Assembly (NCBI GenBank): GCA_015060015.1 | Contig: SUZG01000011.1 | Span: forward strand, 1 to 57,633 | DNA length: 57,633 nucleotides | Direction of reading: 5' to 3' | DNA from: Rikenellaceae bacterium | Lineage (GTDB): Bacteria > Bacteroidota > Bacteroidia > Bacteroidales > Rikenellaceae | Shown: positions 24,007 to 32,892 of the stretch, piece by piece | Position numbering within the stretch: position 1 is the first letter of the stretch | Layout: every line of letters starts with the position of its first letter | The notes under the pieces: generated by a model | Seen by the model: only the letters and a program-made list of their open reading frames with translations | What the model was told of the DNA's origin: nothing | Databases searched by the model: none | Translations under genes and position numbers: made by a program

Positions 24007-25983
24007 TTATTTATACGCTTCAACACCCCGCTTCAAGAAGTCAATAAATGCCTCAACATCGAGGTCGTAACCTCGCGGCTCGATAAGTGGCTTGCCATCG
24101 CGACCCTGCAACACATAGTAGGGCTGTGCATTCACGCCATAGGTTTTAAGGGCATAATAGGAGTTTATCTTGCCCAATGTCTTCAACACCTTGCCGGTAT
24201 CGGTTGTAACCCAATCCTCTTCGGCGACCTTCAACTTATCGTCGGCATAGAGAGCCACGATAACATACTCCTTACGCAGGATATCCAGCACTCTCTCGTC
24301 AGACCACACCCTTGACTCCATCTCGCGGCAATTCACGCAGCCGTGACCTGTAAAATCAACGAACAGCGGTTTGCCAACCTCGGCAGCATAAGCCTCGGCC
24401 TCCTCCAAATCGAAGAAGCCCTCCAAGCCGTGCGGCAACTCCAGAACATCGCCATACTTCACGCCCTGCTTGGGAGTATTCTCGCTGATAGTGGCCGAGC
24501 CTGCGCCCATAACGAAGTCCTGCGACTGGATGGGAGGCAGATAGCCCGACAAAGCGTTCAGCGGAGCACCCCACATACCGGGTATCATATATACGACAAA
24601 CGAGAATGTGATAATTGCCAAAATCAGACGACCCACCGACAGATATGGCATATCGCTATCGTGCTTGAACTTCAACTTACCCAACAGATACAAGCCCATC
24701 AACGAGAAGATTGCAATCCAAAGAGCCAGATAGACCTCTCTGTCGAGCAAACCCCAGTGATATGTCTGGTCGGCAACACTCAAAAACTTCAAGCCCAAAG
24801 CCAGCTCGACGAAGCCCAGCACAACCTTTACAGAGTTGAGCCAGCCGCCACTCTTCGGTAACTGCTTCAACCACGATGGGAAGAGGGCGAAGAGAGTGAA
24901 AGGCAGAGCAAAGACCACCGAGAATGCCAGCATCGTCAGGATAGGAGCCCAAAACTCGCCCGAAGTGGATTGGATAAGGGCCGAGCCGATAATCGGGCCG
25001 GTGCAAGAGAAAGATACGAGCACCAGCGTAAGAGCCATAAAAAATATACCTGTAAGGCCACCTTTATCAGCCTTCGCATCGCTGTCATTGACCAATTTCT
25101 CGGGCAATACAATCTCGAAAGCACCGAAGAACGATGCCGCAAAGACCATAAACACAGCAAAGAAGATAAGGTTTGGCAACCAGTGTGTCGCAATCCAGTT
25201 GAAGATATCGGCAGTTACAGCATCGCCACCAATAAGCCATGTAAGGAAAATAATCACGCCGATAGGCAATGTGTAGAGTAGCACGATAAACAGGCCATAC
25301 ATCAAAGCACGGAAACGACCTCGTGCCACACTACCCGACCCCTTCAGGAAGAACGATACGGTCATAGGAATCATCGGGAAGACGCAGGGCGTAAGCAATG
25401 CCACCAACGCCCAGCCCACAGCGGCAAGGATAAGGCTCCACAACGACTTTCCGCCCTTATCGGCACTCTTGGCAGGCTCTGCCGCAGCATCAGCACCCTC
25501 TACCGCAGCATCGGCTACGGCATCAGCATTGCCAACCTTGATTGTAAAATCGTTGCTGCCCGTTGTGCAGTTCTGGTCGTTACAAGCCATCCAATCAACC
25601 GTAACGGCTATCTCGGCACCAGACGACTTAACCTCCTGCGAGAACTTCACCGGCGTAGCATAGTAACCAATCTCCATATCGAAGATTGAGTTATACTCGC
25701 GTGTCGATTCCTTATCGGCCGTCACCTCGCCAACCAGTTCATAGGCAGACGAAGGCTCAAAGACAAAGGTTGTAGCCATAGGACCACCCTCATAGGGTCC
25801 CAGGTCGTAGAGATGCCAACCCATATCGGGCTCGGCCTTAAACTCCACACGATAGATATCATCGCCCAACGCCTCAACCGATGTTGTCCAGTGTACCGGG
25901 TCGGTGGGCTGTGCATACGACACAACAGCCGCTACCATAGCGACAAATGTCAATAATACTCTCTTTGCGATATTCATAGTCAT
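24007..25983 (-). CDS. dsbD: Thiol:disulfide interchange protein, DsbD type
   Basis: A 658-residue membrane protein: signal peptide (1-25), periplasmic DsbD-alpha domain (26-155, with a Cys pair in ACNDQNC), a membrane part of eight helices (180-500) with the redox Cys in LLTPCVFPM and SFSCTGP, and a C-terminal thioredoxin domain with CVNC near 553 and cis-Pro in NAQPYYV. It passes electrons from cytoplasmic thioredoxin to periplasmic thiol proteins. The gene stands alone behind its own promoter. Confidence 0.93.
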   Translation of the reverse strand: MTMNIAKRVLLTFVAMVAAVVSYAQPTDPVHWTTSVEALGDDIYRVEFKAEPDMGWHLYDLGPYEGGPMATTFVFEPSSAYELVGEVTADKESTREYNSIFDMEIGYYATPVKFSQEVKSSGAEIAVTVDWMACNDQNCTTGSNDFTIKVGNADAVADAAVEGADAAAEPAKSADKGGKSLWSLILAAVGWALVALLTPCVFPMIPMTVSFFLKGSGSVARGRFRALMYGLFIVLLYTLPIGVIIFLTWLIGGDAVTADIFNWIATHWLPNLIFFAVFMVFAASFFGAFEIVLPEKLVNDSDAKADKGGLTGIFFMALTLVLVSFSCTGPIIGSALIQSTSGEFWAPILTMLAFSVVFALPFTLFALFPSWLKQLPKSGGWLNSVKVVLGFVELALGLKFLSVADQTYHWGLLDREVYLALWIAIFSLMGLYLLGKLKFKHDSDMPYLSVGRLILAIITFSFVVYMIPGMWGAPLNALSGYLPPIQSQDFVMGAGSATISENTPKQGVKYGDVLELPHGLEGFFDLEEAEAYAAEVGKPLFVDFTGHGCVNCREMESRVWSDERVLDILRKEYVIVALYADDKLKVAEEDWVTTDTGKVLKTLGKINSYYALKTYGVNAQPYYVLQGRDGKPLIEPRGYDLDVEAFIDFLKRGVEAYK

Positions 25984-26032
25984 AATATTTTGTTATCGTC
26001 CTAAAACAATGCATATATAACGCACCAAGTAA

Positions 26033-26064
26033 CAAAAGTAGTGTAAAATTGGTTTTTATGCAAA
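26033..26064 (-). promoter_or_regulatory. Promoter of dsbD
   Basis: Minus strand TTTG (26061-26064), 20 bases, then TACTTTTG (26033-26040). Start near 26025, about 42 bases before the ATG. Confidence 0.7.
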
Positions 26065-26104
26065 CCTATAAGGCAAAAAGAGATTTACAGTTCCCGAAAT
26101 GATA

Positions 26105-26142
26105 ATTAAAAAAGCGTTGCACCTCGCAGGATACAACGCCTT
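26105..26142 (-). terminator. Terminator of the nuclease/TonB group
   Basis: On the minus strand GGCGTTG and CAACGC(T) pair around a 14-base loop and are followed by T6, 20 bases after the stop of the DUF5689 gene. Confidence 0.7.
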
Positions 26143-26164
26143 AAACAGCTATTAATTAAGATGA

Positions 26165-27535
26165 TTATTCGCCAATCTCACCCTCCTCCTTGTCAAGCCA
26201 GGGAACATAGTCTATATGGTCTTCTTTGTCTTTGTATTTATCTACTTCTTCGTTGTTGAACTTAATGAGTTCGTCTATCTGCTCCTCCGAGAGGAATGCA
26301 GCGTCGCCATTGACAAACTCCATATCATCAAAGCGGTTCAAAGTGAGCTGATATGCCGCATAGTCGCTGTTGCTACCGGTATAATCTGAACGCTTTGAGT
26401 AGATGCCATAGAAAGCGGTGATAGTAACCTCTTCGCCATCCTTGCACAAAGGACGATTTGCAAAGCGAGAATAGCCGCTTGTACGAACTACATAGATACC
26501 ATTCTCCGAACCCTGCATTCCTGTATCACCCTCCTTCTGTGCGAGCAAATCGTCACGATAGGTAAACAATACCGAGCCATAGAGGCTGAGACCCGTTGCA
26601 TACTCCTCGCCATCGGCTGTAACAGCAGTCTCGCGGAATGCCCAGCGATACCAAGGCTTGCTAACGGTAGGACGGGGGTCGGTGTACATCCACGAAGGAT
26701 ACATATTGTCGTAAGAGCCATTCTTGATAGCGGGAGCAGTCTTAGTCATAAGTACACCCGCCTCGTTATATTGCAGGTTACCATCTTCGTCAAATTCGGG
26801 TGTAGCAACACCTGCATAGTGGCACTTCAAGCCCTCGAAACGCATCAGGCGGCCAAAGAACTGCTCGCGTGCAGCACCGGCAAAAGCACTCTCGTAGTTA
26901 TCCTTTGTAATTGTGATGACATCAACCTCTTCGGGGCTGACCTTCCACTTCTCGTAGCTACCCACACGAATCTCGGCAGGGCCTCCCGGGAAGACATACT
27001 TGTCAATCAAGTCCTGAATGTCAAGATTTGAGTTAGCGTAGAACTTATGCTCGCCCGCCTTGTTGTATGACTCACTCGGAGCACCGCCAATGCTCAACAT
27101 CATACGGTAGTTACCGATATACAAGCCCTGCAAACGCACATACACCCATGTTCCGTAGGGATAACGCACGCCGACATTGTTATTGAGTTTCATCTCGATA
27201 CCGGCCGTCTGGTCCTGAATATGCAGAGTCTTGTAGATGTTACCCTGCTCATCGTCAGACATAACCTTACCCTTGATATAGATGTCGTCCTCGATATATA
27301 CATACTTAGTTGTACTCCAAGAGTCATTATTCTCACCCGTTCCACTCAAACTGCCGTGCTCGTCGGTAAACATCTTCTTCAACTCGGCGATAGTGATATG
27401 CTTGGCATCGGGGAAGCGTGCCTCAAACGAGCTATCGTCATAGGTAACTCTCTCGGGCACAGACTCAAAATCCTCGTAGCAGCCCACTGCCATAAAGCAG
27501 ACTGCCAATATTGCTAATATTTTATTCAGTTTCAT
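26165..27535 (-). CDS. DUF5689 lipoprotein (OB-fold-like)
   Basis: A 456-residue lipoprotein (Cys19 in AVGCYED). The first 200 residues match DUF5689: ITIAELKKMF, then YIKGKVMSDDEQGNIYKTLHIQDQ and GTWVYVRLQGL, a pattern seen in secreted OB-fold domains near nucleases. The second half has no assignment; the C-terminus is acidic. It is the last gene of a leftward run (lipoprotein nuclease, EEP enzyme, TonB receptor, this gene), 21 bases after the receptor gene, so it is probably the surface partner of that receptor, in the role SusD plays for SusC. Binding of nucleic acid is an inference from the OB-like domain and neighbours. Confidence 0.78.
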   Translation of the reverse strand: MKLNKILAILAVCFMAVGCYEDFESVPERVTYDDSSFEARFPDAKHITIAELKKMFTDEHGSLSGTGENNDSWSTTKYVYIEDDIYIKGKVMSDDEQGNIYKTLHIQDQTAGIEMKLNNNVGVRYPYGTWVYVRLQGLYIGNYRMMLSIGGAPSESYNKAGEHKFYANSNLDIQDLIDKYVFPGGPAEIRVGSYEKWKVSPEEVDVITITKDNYESAFAGAAREQFFGRLMRFEGLKCHYAGVATPEFDEDGNLQYNEAGVLMTKTAPAIKNGSYDNMYPSWMYTDPRPTVSKPWYRWAFRETAVTADGEEYATGLSLYGSVLFTYRDDLLAQKEGDTGMQGSENGIYVVRTSGYSRFANRPLCKDGEEVTITAFYGIYSKRSDYTGSNSDYAAYQLTLNRFDDMEFVNGDAAFLSEEQIDELIKFNNEEVDKYKDKEDHIDYVPWLDKEEGEIGE

Positions 27536-27556
27536 ATACTCTCTTGTGTTTTAAGA

Positions 27557-30481
27557 TTAGAAGCGGAAGTAAACATTCAAATAATATGTCGTGCCGAGCA
27601 TATAGAAATACTTCGAGTCGAAACGGCTATATGTCGTCATACTATCCTTTGTCGTGTACTGGTTATCGGGACCCATAACGATAGTCTTGTCGGTAACCTT
27701 GTTAAGACGCATCTGCTCGTAACCGCCTGTCTTGATATCCTGATTGTTCAGCAGGTTCTTCATCTCGAGGCTGAAACCCAACTGATACTTATACTTGATG
27801 TACCAAGTCTTGCCGATGCTTGCCGAGAGAGTAAAGGCGTTGCCCAAATCCTCCTGACGGCGGATAGCTTTAATCTTCGACACTACCTCTGCCTTCTGAC
27901 GACCTGTTTCGAGGTTCTGGAAGTCGTATGCCGACATAATCTTCTTGGCGAGATAGTCGGTACGATACATCGGGTTCATCGAGAGATAGAGTTTATCGTA
28001 GTAGTTTACATTGGCATTGATAAACCAGTTGCTACCGCTACGGAACGACAGACCGGCATTCACAGCCAGCTGCGGTGTGCTCTCAACCTTCATACCCTTC
28101 CAATTGACCTTACTGTTCACAACATCCGAAGCCGAGTTGTCAATCATCTGTGTAAATTCGGGGTTAGATGTGTATTCGTAGTCGCCATAGCTTACAGCAC
28201 CCAGGAACGAAAGACCCCAGGCGATAGGAACATTGACACCCAACTCAACACCCATATAACGCTTATCGATACCACTCATAGCGAAGTTGGTAAATGAGTT
28301 CTGCGTATCGTCGTAGAACGAGATAACCTTCGACTGGTCGTTAATCTTGGTGTAGTATGCCGACAAACGAGCCTTCATCCAGGGAGCATTGAGGTTATAA
28401 GAGATATCGGCACCCCATACCAGCTCCGGCTTCAAGCCCGGAGTAAGCTGGTTACGCGTACGAGCCGACACAAACGCATCGCGGAAGAGTGTCGGGTTCT
28501 GCATAATGGTAGCCGAAGCCTCCAACGAGTGAGCTCCATTGAACTGATACTTCAGGTTGAGCTTACCCTTATATGTGAGCTGCTTAACCTTCTCCGATTC
28601 GCCGAATGATGTCTTGGCGATATTCACAACGCCATTCTCGTCGGTAGCGGCAACGGTTGAGAAGAGACCCTTCTCCCAAAGACCCTGACGCCACAAATGA
28701 GAGAAGCCTATCTCACCACCAATGTTTGCCGAGAAGCCGCCAAACTGCATATTGTACATAGCCCAGAGCTGACCCTGACGAACGTGTGCATAGTAGTCGT
28801 AACCATACTTGCCACCCTCCTTTACAGCCTCGGCCTGGCCATGCTCGCGGTAGTATGCCATATTGTTCTGATAGGCGATTGCGTTAGCACCGAAGTCGCG
28901 TTCTGCAAACTTATCCACATCGAGCCAATAGTCGCCACCCAGCAAATCCTTAACCTCGCTGTAATACTCCGTACGGTTGATGCGGAGGCGTACACCACCC
29001 ATCAACTCCGAGCCATTGCGGAAGAGATGATTTACCTGTGCCACGAAGTTATAGTCCAGCTGGTCGGTATGACGTTCCTCGACCATTGCAGCAGCACGAC
29101 GGCCACCATAGTTCTCATCGTAAGGCTGTGCCTTGTTGGTCTGAATCAGACCATCCCAATCCATACGGCCATCCCAGTACATTACAGCCTGCTTATACTG
29201 CTCCTTCAATGTAGCGATGTCGGTCTCTGTATATGAGCCCGGAGCCATATTATTCACTGCCATATGGCGACCCAGCTTGTTACCGTAGTATGAAGGTAAC
29301 TTACGGTAGTAGTCGGGACGTGGGTCCTCGCCACGCCACCATGTGAGAGCCGAGTAACCGTTCTTACCGAAACGCAACGATGTCGCAGCAGTCAAAGAGG
29401 TATTCTCGGTAATCTGCCACTTATAGTTGAGCATAGCGATAGGCTCGTGCATATCTCTTACGCGTGAGTTACGCAAATCGTCCATCTGATAACCTACATT
29501 GGGGTTATAGTAGTTGCTGCCAAACAAATCATACGCCTCCTGTGTAGATGCCTGCTGTGCACCACGCTTGGTAGGCGAGCCCATAACGGTAAGACCGAGC
29601 TGATGACCCGAATCCCACTTCTTCTCTACTGATGCGAAGTATGCGAAGGCATTGTAATATACACCATCCACATAGCCGTTACCACCCTGACGTGTAGAGA
29701 GAGAGAAGCCATACGACCAGCCGCTATCCAAAGCACCCGAAGCATACGACAGCATCACGCGGAAACGATAGAGCTGTGTAGCATTCACAACACTTGCACG
29801 GAAGCCCTTACGCATCTGCGAAGCACGGGCATTGATATTGGTTGTACCGCCAATATTACCTACTCCCACATCCGAAGCCTGCAAGCCCGATGTACTCTCC
29901 TGGTTACGCGTTGCATCGTTCAAGCCACTCCACAACGACCAGGGGCCATAGCCTGTGATAGCATCGTTGAAGCGGATACCATTCAGATAGATATCCTGAT
30001 AAGGCGAGTCATAACCACGCACATTGAAACGCATCTCGCTGAAACGATACGAAGCGATGTTGTTGAACACATCCTTCGATGCCGACAACGACGAGGGCAG
30101 AGAGCCTGTATCGCCCGAAGATTCCGCATCGGTATCGAACTCTGCAAATATAGAGTCATCAACCGAGCCCATCAGCTGTGGCACGATAGCCACCTCGTGC
30201 AGATCCTTCATCGTGCCATAGATACGCACATGAATCTGCGAGGTCTCAAACTCCGGAGCCTCAAAACTCAATGTGTACTCGCTCGATGGGAGATTCTCGA
30301 AAAGGAACTCTCCATTATCGGTTGTCGTAGTCTCGTATTGTGTTCCATCGACCACAACCTTAACACCGCCGACAGCCTCACGACCCTCGCGTGAGACCAC
30401 CACACCCTTAACACCCGTTGTCTGTGCATACAATGCCACAGAGAAGAGTGCCAGAGCCACTGTTAGTAAAAATTTCTTCAT
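27557..30481 (-). CDS. TonB-dependent receptor with carboxypeptidase-like N-domain
   Basis: A 974-residue outer-membrane receptor: signal peptide (1-20), CarboxypepD_reg-like domain (22-105, VKGVVVSREGREAVGG), plug domain (about 130-260, MRFNVRGYDSPYQDIYLNGIRF) and a 22-strand barrel ending in YFRF. It lacks the SusC extension and has no SusD partner; the DUF5689 lipoprotein follows it instead. The EEP enzyme gene is 17 bases upstream of it. It probably imports a product released by the two neighbouring nucleases. Confidence 0.88.
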   Translation of the reverse strand: MKKFLLTVALALFSVALYAQTTGVKGVVVSREGREAVGGVKVVVDGTQYETTTTDNGEFLFENLPSSEYTLSFEAPEFETSQIHVRIYGTMKDLHEVAIVPQLMGSVDDSIFAEFDTDAESSGDTGSLPSSLSASKDVFNNIASYRFSEMRFNVRGYDSPYQDIYLNGIRFNDAITGYGPWSLWSGLNDATRNQESTSGLQASDVGVGNIGGTTNINARASQMRKGFRASVVNATQLYRFRVMLSYASGALDSGWSYGFSLSTRQGGNGYVDGVYYNAFAYFASVEKKWDSGHQLGLTVMGSPTKRGAQQASTQEAYDLFGSNYYNPNVGYQMDDLRNSRVRDMHEPIAMLNYKWQITENTSLTAATSLRFGKNGYSALTWWRGEDPRPDYYRKLPSYYGNKLGRHMAVNNMAPGSYTETDIATLKEQYKQAVMYWDGRMDWDGLIQTNKAQPYDENYGGRRAAAMVEERHTDQLDYNFVAQVNHLFRNGSELMGGVRLRINRTEYYSEVKDLLGGDYWLDVDKFAERDFGANAIAYQNNMAYYREHGQAEAVKEGGKYGYDYYAHVRQGQLWAMYNMQFGGFSANIGGEIGFSHLWRQGLWEKGLFSTVAATDENGVVNIAKTSFGESEKVKQLTYKGKLNLKYQFNGAHSLEASATIMQNPTLFRDAFVSARTRNQLTPGLKPELVWGADISYNLNAPWMKARLSAYYTKINDQSKVISFYDDTQNSFTNFAMSGIDKRYMGVELGVNVPIAWGLSFLGAVSYGDYEYTSNPEFTQMIDNSASDVVNSKVNWKGMKVESTPQLAVNAGLSFRSGSNWFINANVNYYDKLYLSMNPMYRTDYLAKKIMSAYDFQNLETGRQKAEVVSKIKAIRRQEDLGNAFTLSASIGKTWYIKYKYQLGFSLEMKNLLNNQDIKTGGYEQMRLNKVTDKTIVMGPDNQYTTKDSMTTYSRFDSKYFYMLGTTYYLNVYFRF

Positions 30482-30498
30482 ATAGATATGTTTGTAAT

Positions 30499-31530
30499 TT
30501 ATTTTCCGATGTAGATATATACGGGCAAGTGGTCGCTAAATCCGTTCTGGAAGTTATTTCCCACAAAGGTACGCAACGGATAACCCTTATACTGGCCCTC
30601 CTGCTGAATCAGGTAGGGACGCGAGAAGATATTGCCGTAGAACTTCGACTTCTTCGCCTTCTGCAACTTCAACTCTCCCGTAGAGCCTGTTACCAGATTC
30701 TCCGTAACGCAGATGTTATCAAACAGATTCCACGAGTCCTGATATGCCAAAGTACCCAGACCGGCACGCAACATAGCATTGAACGGGTTGAAGAAGTCGC
30801 CACTCTCCAGCTCCTTCACCTTGCCCTTGGCACCCATCGTCTTCACTACGCTGTCATCCGTCGCATCGTCGTTGAAGTCGCCCATAACGACAACCTTCGT
30901 TGCGGGGTTCTGTGCGATAAGTGAATCCTTGATACCCTTAATCTGACGGGCACACGCCTCACGCAGATAGGCCGACGCATACTGTCCGCCACGGCGTGAT
31001 GGCCAGTGCGACACGAGGAAATAGAAAGGCTCGTCCTCGATAGTACCCCACATAACGACCAGATCACGCGTACGCAACTTCGGATTCTCGGGGCAGATAA
31101 GCTTGATATTGTCCGAGCCCTCCATCTTAAAGACATCGGCACGATAGAGGAACGCCACATCCACGCCACGAGCATCGGGCGAGTCATAGTGGCAGATACG
31201 ATACTTCGCAGGGGCCAGCTTGGGCTGTGCTACCACATCCTCCAGCACCAGACGATTCTCAATCTCCGACACGCCGATAACGATGGGATACTCCTTCTGA
31301 ATAGCGGCGATATCGAACAATACGCGTTCGATATTCTTCATCTTGCAGTCGTACTTGTACTGATTCCACTGCTTCTCACCGTCGGGCAGGAACTCCTCGT
31401 CGTGAGTGTCGGGGTCATCATACAGGTCGAAGAGGTTTTCGAGGTTGTAGAATGCCACAGTGTAAGGCTTCTGTGCGACTGCGACAGACGCTACAAGCGT
31501 CAAAACCAAAAGCAAAATAGTTTTTTTCAT
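30499..31530 (-). CDS. Exported endonuclease/exonuclease/phosphatase-family enzyme
   Basis: A 343-residue exported protein (signal peptide to about residue 19) of the DNase-I-like EEP fold. Visible motifs are FYNLENLF (26-), SEIENR with metal-binding Glu, RGVDVAF, SHWPSR, GDFND and SDHLPV with the catalytic His. Members cleave nucleic acids or other phosphodiesters. The frame extends upstream, but ATG 31530 alone gives a proper signal peptide. The gene lies between the lipoprotein nuclease and the TonB receptor. Confidence 0.88.
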   Translation of the reverse strand: MKKTILLLVLTLVASVAVAQKPYTVAFYNLENLFDLYDDPDTHDEEFLPDGEKQWNQYKYDCKMKNIERVLFDIAAIQKEYPIVIGVSEIENRLVLEDVVAQPKLAPAKYRICHYDSPDARGVDVAFLYRADVFKMEGSDNIKLICPENPKLRTRDLVVMWGTIEDEPFYFLVSHWPSRRGGQYASAYLREACARQIKGIKDSLIAQNPATKVVVMGDFNDDATDDSVVKTMGAKGKVKELESGDFFNPFNAMLRAGLGTLAYQDSWNLFDNICVTENLVTGSTGELKLQKAKKSKFYGNIFSRPYLIQQEGQYKGYPLRTFVGNNFQNGFSDHLPVYIYIGK

Positions 31531-31610
31531 CTTCTTATCGTTTTTATATATTTTTCTCGTCTTTAATATTTTTCTTCTCCAAATCAAGCAATTACACACT
31601 CTCGCAAAGG

Positions 31611-32810
31611 TTAAAACCACGCCCCGCGGTCGCACTGCTCCTCCACATCCTCCTCAATCTCGTCGGGGAGCATAGGGAAGAAGTCGAAGCCCGTGATGCG
31701 TTCCAGCTCATTGACGCTAACGAAATATTCCTCTTTCAATGTTGTGCTTTCGCCGGAGTTATGGTGCTGGATAAATACTCCTATGGCACGCAGCTCCGAG
31801 GCATCGGTAATCTCCGAGATAGCCTTCTTCGTATTGCCTTTCTTTGTTCGCAACAGCAGTTTGTAGTAGTGTGTCGGTATGGGGCAGGCCTTACCCGCAT
31901 TATCGTTTGTGGTGGCATCAATCGACGAGTGACGCACGCCATCGAAGTATGCACCCGTAACCACATAGAGTGTGTCGGCACACCTCTCATTACGCACCTT
32001 GCCCTCCAAGCTACCCCACAGATTCTGGTTAAAATTACTCTGCTGCGGAGTCATATTGGTCCAGTAGAAGGTCTGATCCATCATCTCCTGCGAGCATTTA
32101 CGGTCGGCAGCGGCTATCTGATGACCTCTGTCGTACCAGCCTCTGTATGACCTGCTCAACGCCGGCTGATATTGTGTGGGGATAGTAGGCTCGGCGATGA
32201 ATTCATCCTGACGCGAAGCCGACCCCGTCAAGTAGAATGAATGCATCGGATAGGCCACCCACAGCGAAGCCTTCTTTGTTATGTCGAAGCAGATGGTATA
32301 GTTACGCACATTGCTCTTGCTACCCACCTTATCGACCGTATAATAGCGATATTCGAAGTTTTCACGCTTCTTGCATCGCGGCAGCTCGGCCCACTCCTTG
32401 TCGAGTGCCACCGTGGGGTCTGCCGAGAGTTGCGAGAGCAGTAGCATATAGCTGTCGCCATTGCCGAAATTGACAAATATCTCGGCCTGACGGGTGTTAT
32501 AAGTGTAGTTCTCCTTCAGATAGAGGAATATCGACTTGGTATCTTCGCCGCTGTCGAGAGTCCCCTCCACCACAACGTTGTCGCCACCAAACAGACACCA
32601 CTCATATCCCGAAACCACTCTTGCGGTATATGTCATACCCTGTCGTGCCGTAAGCACCACAGCGCAGTTTGTCGTCGTACCGGAGATTTCATCCATCGAC
32701 AGCTCGGCCAGTGTAGCCACACCATCGCCACTCTCCTCGCACGCAGCCAAAGTCAAAGTCGCTACAAGCAGTATTACAGAATATCTAAAAGCACCTATGA
32801 TAAATCGCAT
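31611..32810 (-). CDS. Lipoprotein DNA/RNA non-specific endonuclease
   Basis: A 399-residue lipoprotein (Cys24 in LAACEES). Residues 30-130 form a beta-rich BACON-like domain; residues 150-390 are an Endonuclease_NS (NucA/NucG-like) domain with the DRGH motif in YDRGHQIAAADR, catalytic His, and the metal-binding Asn region NFNQNLWGSLE. It would cut DNA or RNA at the cell surface. It is the first gene of the nuclease/EEP/TonB/DUF5689 run. A terminator just upstream separates it from the giant lipoprotein gene, so it needs its own promoter, which I could not see clearly. Confidence 0.88.
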   Translation of the reverse strand: MRFIIGAFRYSVILLVATLTLAACEESGDGVATLAELSMDEISGTTTNCAVVLTARQGMTYTARVVSGYEWCLFGGDNVVVEGTLDSGEDTKSIFLYLKENYTYNTRQAEIFVNFGNGDSYMLLLSQLSADPTVALDKEWAELPRCKKRENFEYRYYTVDKVGSKSNVRNYTICFDITKKASLWVAYPMHSFYLTGSASRQDEFIAEPTIPTQYQPALSRSYRGWYDRGHQIAAADRKCSQEMMDQTFYWTNMTPQQSNFNQNLWGSLEGKVRNERCADTLYVVTGAYFDGVRHSSIDATTNDNAGKACPIPTHYYKLLLRTKKGNTKKAISEITDASELRAIGVFIQHHNSGESTTLKEEYFVSVNELERITGFDFFPMLPDEIEEDVEEQCDRGAWF

Positions 32811-32837
32811 TTGTCTTGCGTATAAAAATCAATAAAG

Positions 32838-32875
32838 AAAAAAAATCCACCTCGGCAGACCAACGCCTGCCGAGG
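32838..32875 (-). terminator. Terminator after the giant lipoprotein gene
   Basis: CCTCGGCAG (32850-32858) and CTGCCGAGG (32867-32875) pair perfectly; on the minus strand T8 follows. It separates the SusCD-led group from the nuclease group. Confidence 0.88.
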
Positions 32876-32892
32876 GGAATTTAGTTAGAGAA

